DNA from: Toxotes chatareus
Lineage: Eukaryota; Chordata; Actinopteri; Toxotidae
Length of the DNA: 64,000 nt
NCBI GenBank assembly: GCA_016801885.1
Contig: CM028898.1
Location: 1,488,001 to 1,552,000, forward strand
Direction: 5' to 3'
A program made the translations under genes and the position numbers. Below are positions 28,001-33,600 of this stretch, piece by piece. A model generated the notes under the pieces. The model saw only the letters and a program-made list of their open reading frames with translations, searched no databases and was not told where the DNA came from. How positions within the stretch are numbered: position 1 is the stretch's first letter; each line of letters opens with the position of its first letter.

Positions 28001-30622
28001 CCCCCTTCCCCTCCTCACCGCCCACTAACTGACCTACACTACAACACTATCCACTAAGTGCAATACTTGGCCATAATAGGACAACATGTTCCTATAGGTG
28101 CAATATACGGACCACCTCTTTGCACTACTACTGCCTCCTACTTGCACATGCTAATCTCAGCTTCCTTATCTTATTTGTATTTTACTTTATTGTTTATGTT
28201 TAACAATCTTTATATATCTGCTCTAATGTTGAAATTTATTTTCTGCTCTGATGTTTATATTTACTGCCCTTATGTTTATATTTTGCTCTTGTTCACATCT
28301 TGCTCTTGTTGGCTAATCCTCTCCAAGGATTTCATGACATTGGAAGTTAAAATCGTTGACCTATAATCATATCAATGTCAAATAAGGACAACAATTTTTA
28401 GAAACTGTAATTAATAATAATTATACTTTTTTCCAGAGCTCTTGTATTAGTTTGAGCGAGCTGATGCTGGGCCAGTATGACTTCCTCAGCAATTGTTCTA
28501 AAAAGCAAATTTGCCATCAGGACCCATTGTCCTATTAGTTTCATCATTTTAAAGAGCCTTGGTAACAATATACAAGTCTATCTAATGCATGACTTCTTGT
28601 CTAAAAATTCAACAACATTCATTCCAAACCGCACATAAAAAGATTCAGTTCATTTAGCTTTGCCTTTTCATTGTAGGCAAACATAGACTTCCTTTTGGGA
28701 TCCAGATCAGTCATTTCTCTGATTGAATCCCACAGTTTTTTTGTGACCAATGTAAATAAGTTTTGTTCCACCTAGTCCTTGTTCTGTTTCCATTCTGCTT
28801 TCAGTAGCTGATTGAGGTCCTTTTGTGCAGCCTTTAGTCCTGTGTTGTCTTCTGATCAGTAGGCTATTTTCTTCCTCTTAATACAATATTTAATTAGGGC
28901 CCGAGCACGGAGTGGTGCGAAGGCCCTATTGTTTTTCTAATGTTTATTATTAGGGCCCAAGCACTGAGTGGTGCGAAGGCGCCGAAAATTGGTAGGTGCA
29001 CGAAAATTGGAACACATGTTGATCATATTGAGACGCACCAAAAAGTCTCTTGACACCATGTTGGGTTGAGGTACCCAACAGGACGTCCGCCATAGTAGTT
29101 GGAAGTTGGCGATTTTGGTGAATTACACCATTGGTATGCGGACAAACTCATGCTAGAGATTTCGCCTGATCGCCTTCATATTTGGTGGACCTCATCTCAA
29201 GACCAGAGGAGAGGAGAGGAGAGGACATAGGAGGACTCTGGTACTTGGCTGCGCCGGCTGCGACTCCCGCGGGTCGCAAGGGGGGTGCTTATGAACACGA
29301 TGAGGTCTCTGCCCTGAATGCGTCCATATGTCAAACTACCGCCTTACTCGTGGCGCCCCCTGCTGGTAACAGGAAATTACCTGTTTTTACTCTGACGTGT
29401 ACTGCTCATTAATAGTTGACACCATCCACTTCGTTTCTGCTCTACAACCTTCCCAACTACTTGGTGAAGCTACATTATAAAGGCCGTGAAGCTGCGTGCA
29501 GTGGCATCTGTGTGGCGGCGTGGCAACTGTCGATCCCTCACCTTAATGACCTCCTATGATCATAAAAATCCATACACATGTTTGTGGGGGGCTTGTCCTA
29601 GCAGCGGGTGGGGTTTGCGCAATTAGGGGGGGGGGGCAAAATGGCTCAAAGTTTGGTGGCGTTTCGTGAATTTGCTATAAAATTTTGGACTGTTCTCATG
29701 TCCACATACTTTATCCAAACATCTTCAAACTTTATGAGCATGATGAGGGCTCTGCCCTGAACGCCTCCATATGTCAAACTCCTGCCTTTCTTGTGGTACC
29801 CCTGCTGGTAACAATGATCTGTTTTTACTATGACGTGTACTGGCGAGAAGAGCAGGAGAGAGGAGAGGACATAGGAGGACTCTGGTACTAGGCTGCGCCA
29901 GCTGCGGCTCATCGTCGCTGCTTGCAGCTTTAATTTCTTTTGTGATTTAAGATTTATTATTTGGTTGTCTTTTAACAGAAAGAAGTATATAGATACTAAT
30001 TGATTTTTGACTTTGACCATGTCAGAGTATACATTATGGGAAAAAAATGTCCCAGTCCATGCAGAGAAAGTATTCTCTTAGTTCTTCTGTGTGGTCCTGA
30101 GTCTTAAAGCATGGCCGATAGGTGGGGAACAGTGTGATTACATTATGATCAGAACTACCACCTTACATATCAATGAAAACCTGCCAGGGATCTCACCAGT
30201 CTGCTCCTCCTGCTGTGCTTCCTGGCCAGTCTGAATTGCTTCAGTACTTACTTGGACACACTGAAACAGTTTTGGTGATGTTGACACTGCAGCTCCGCAG
30301 GCTGAGGAAATTAGTCCTACAATATATTAGCTGTCCAGTTTTGGTGGGCCTATTTGTGAAGCATTACACAACCTGGCTAAACAGCACCAGCCACATGAAA
30401 AACAACAACAAAATTCCCTTCTCCATTTCATTACACACATATACATAATGCAGTCCAGACCCAATGTTCACACTCATAACACATAAATGTCACAGTATCA
30501 GAAATCACAAATTTGCCTGAAGCAGCATAACAGTCTGTACAGTATTATGACACCTTCAGTCCTTAGAGCCTAAAATCAGGCTAGAAACAGGAAAAAATGA
30601 AAAAAAAACCTCAGGAACAGCA

Positions 30623-30664
<42 letters not shown>

Positions 30665-33600
30665 TTGTAGTTGTTTTATTGTAAGATTAAATGTGTTTTG
30701 TTATGAATGTGAAACAGAGCACACCTTGGAACATGCGGATATTAAAGTGAAATCTAATTTTTTAAAAAAGAAATTAGTTACAAGCTTTGAATCTTTTCTT
30801 TTAGAAATCCTTAATGATGATGTTTTTCTTAGGGCTCTGAGTCGTGGGTGTCGCTGTGTGGAGCTGGACTGTTGGGATGGAGATAAAGGAGAGCCAGTCA
30901 TCTACCATGGACACACACTCACCTCCAAAATACCCTTTGTTGAAGTCATTGAGACTATCAATGAGTATGCTTTTAAAGTGAGTACACTATCAAAATCAGA
31001 ATCATTTGACTTGTCAGATACCAAAACGTACAGGTATAAAATATTTCAGTTTAGACACATTGACTGTGTAAATTGTGTGTGTGTGTACAAAGATGATATA
31101 CTTATGAATCTATAAATTAAGAGCTATATTTACGTTGTTTGCTGGAAAGATGATTTCCTTCCTCTTCTCTGCTCAATGGAGAGAATCCTTTGTTCCCTGA
31201 CTTTGTACATTTGTCTCTCCGTCCCAGGCATCTCCTTACCCTTTAATCCTGTCTTTGGAGAATCACTGCTCTGTGGAACAGCAGGCAGTAATGGCTCGAC
31301 ATCTGCAATCCATCCTGGGAGACAAGTTGCTTACCAAGCCCCTCAATGGTCTGGATTCTCACAACCTGCCTTCTCCAGAGGTAAAGAGACACAGTTTCAT
31401 ACCTGGATAAAAGTACAATTCCAATAAAATATATGTCCACTGAGACTAACAATGTCCTAGATCATGCTTGTGGGCCCTTGAACCACATGCATTTTTCTTA
31501 CATGGAACTTACCTGGAAAGTTTTTGTGATTACCTGGAGATTTAAAAACTGACATCATTGAAGGATTTGTCCAGAAAGATGTTTTCAGTGTGCTTGCTGC
31601 AAGAAGTGGCTCTCAGTCAGATTCCTCAGCAAGGATTTCACTCTGACACACCTATCATGAAATTCTCACATGGGGTGGCAGGATTTTTATTTCTTTTATT
31701 TTATGTTCATGAAGCATTTGTAAACAGTTACTCTGTGGCCACTGTCTCATTAAGATTATGTGTACAGCAGAGAGCAGACTGTTTGTGTTACATTGGAAAT
31801 CTGGGACCATCTGCTCTTCTGTGTCCCACTACTTTTACATTCGCACATAATCACAGCATGTGCATGAGGGTTGGTGCACACACACACATATGTGTGTGTG
31901 GCTGACTTTCACTGTGGTTATACTGTTTTCTATGGAAACTCCACAAGCCAAGTGCAACAGCTGACTGCCTTGGACTGGTCGGGGATGATAGTTATTTTAT
32001 TAATGTCTGAATGCATTTTTTGGAACCAGAGTACAGTAGTAGCAACTTAGAATCTGAGTATGAATGTGTGTGAATGGGTGGATGGATGTAGTGTTAAGTG
32101 TTTTGGAGTGGCAGATTACAGTAGAATAAATGCAGTACATTAGCCATATGTTTGTTGTGCAGGATCTCAAAGGGAAAATCCTTGTGAAGGGGAAGAAGGA
32201 TCGTGTGGAGGAGTGCTCATCTAGCCTTTCAGACCTCAGCTCCTCAGATGAGGAAGCTGGCCGGACCGAAGGCAAACCTCCCCTGAGAAAAGAGGACAAA
32301 AAGGTTGGTGTCACACCACCAGCGTACCTTTTATCTTGCAGCAGTGGCTTTCACATATTTTGTATTTTTGGAGGGGTTGGGGTTGGGGTGATGGTATTGG
32401 TGTACTCACTGTGGAGTTCTGCCTTTGGATAAATTAACAGCTAGCAATTGATTACCAGTTCAGCTGGTTGAGAATGTAATGGTTTTCTGTGTGTGTCATC
32501 CTAGCCAAGTGTGTCTAAGCTGAGTCCAGAGCTGTCAGAGCTGGTTGTGTACACCCGCAGTGTTCCTTTTAAAAGCTTTGAACAAGCTGCAAAAAACCCA
32601 GCGACTGAAATGTCCTCTTTCTCTGAAAGTGAAGCTCTCAGGTACATTAAGGACTCAGGTAAGATGTATGTCTAACTACACTTACATTTACTTGCGTGGA
32701 TACCTATTTTGTCTACCTTGTTCAGGAAAATTTGTTTTTCTTCAGGACACTGTTGGACTAACTGGACTTTCCTTATCCTTATCCTGCCTTTCCAGGGATG
32801 TATTTTGTGCGTCACAACAGTCACCAGCTCAGCAGGATCTACCCCTCAGGACAGCGCCTGCAGTCCTCCAACTACAATCCTCAGGAGATGTGGAATGGAG
32901 GCTGTCAGATTGGTGAGGGCCTGTTTTATGAGTTATTCAATTCTCAAGAGAAACAAACAGATCAATAAAAAGTTGTCACTCACAAAACAATTCCTTCTTA
33001 GTTCTGACCCTCCTCTCTTTGGTGTAACTGCACGCCACCCATACCTCACAAGTCAAGTGAAGAGAGAGAGCGGGAGGAAGGAGCACATAACACAGAGCAG
33101 GTTCTACATAGTAATAACAACAAGGCTAATAATAATAAGAATACAATAATAAGAGTAGTAATAGGACTAATAATTAGGCTAACAATAATAATAGTAAAAT
33201 TGCTGATAATAAGCTTAATGACAGGACCAATTATAATAACATATCCAGACTCCACAGGTCAGATGAACCTATGGAGGGTTACAGGAGAAGAGAGAGACAT
33301 GAAAGAATTAAACTACAGGAAAGGGTTAGTAACATGTATTAATGGGATATGAACGAGAACAGATGGAGAGGGAGAGGAAGAGACAGGAGCTTGGTGCATC
33401 ATGGGTCCCCCTGCAGTCTAGGCCTATAGCAGCATAACTAGGGGATGTTCCAAGGAAAGCTTGAGCCAGCCCTAACTATAAGCTCTGACAAAAAACGAAG
33501 TTTTTATCCCACTTAAATGTGGATAGGGTGTCTTCCTCCCAGACCCTAGTAGATGGTTCCACAAAAAGAGGAGCCTGAGCCTGAGTGCAGTGTTCTAGGG

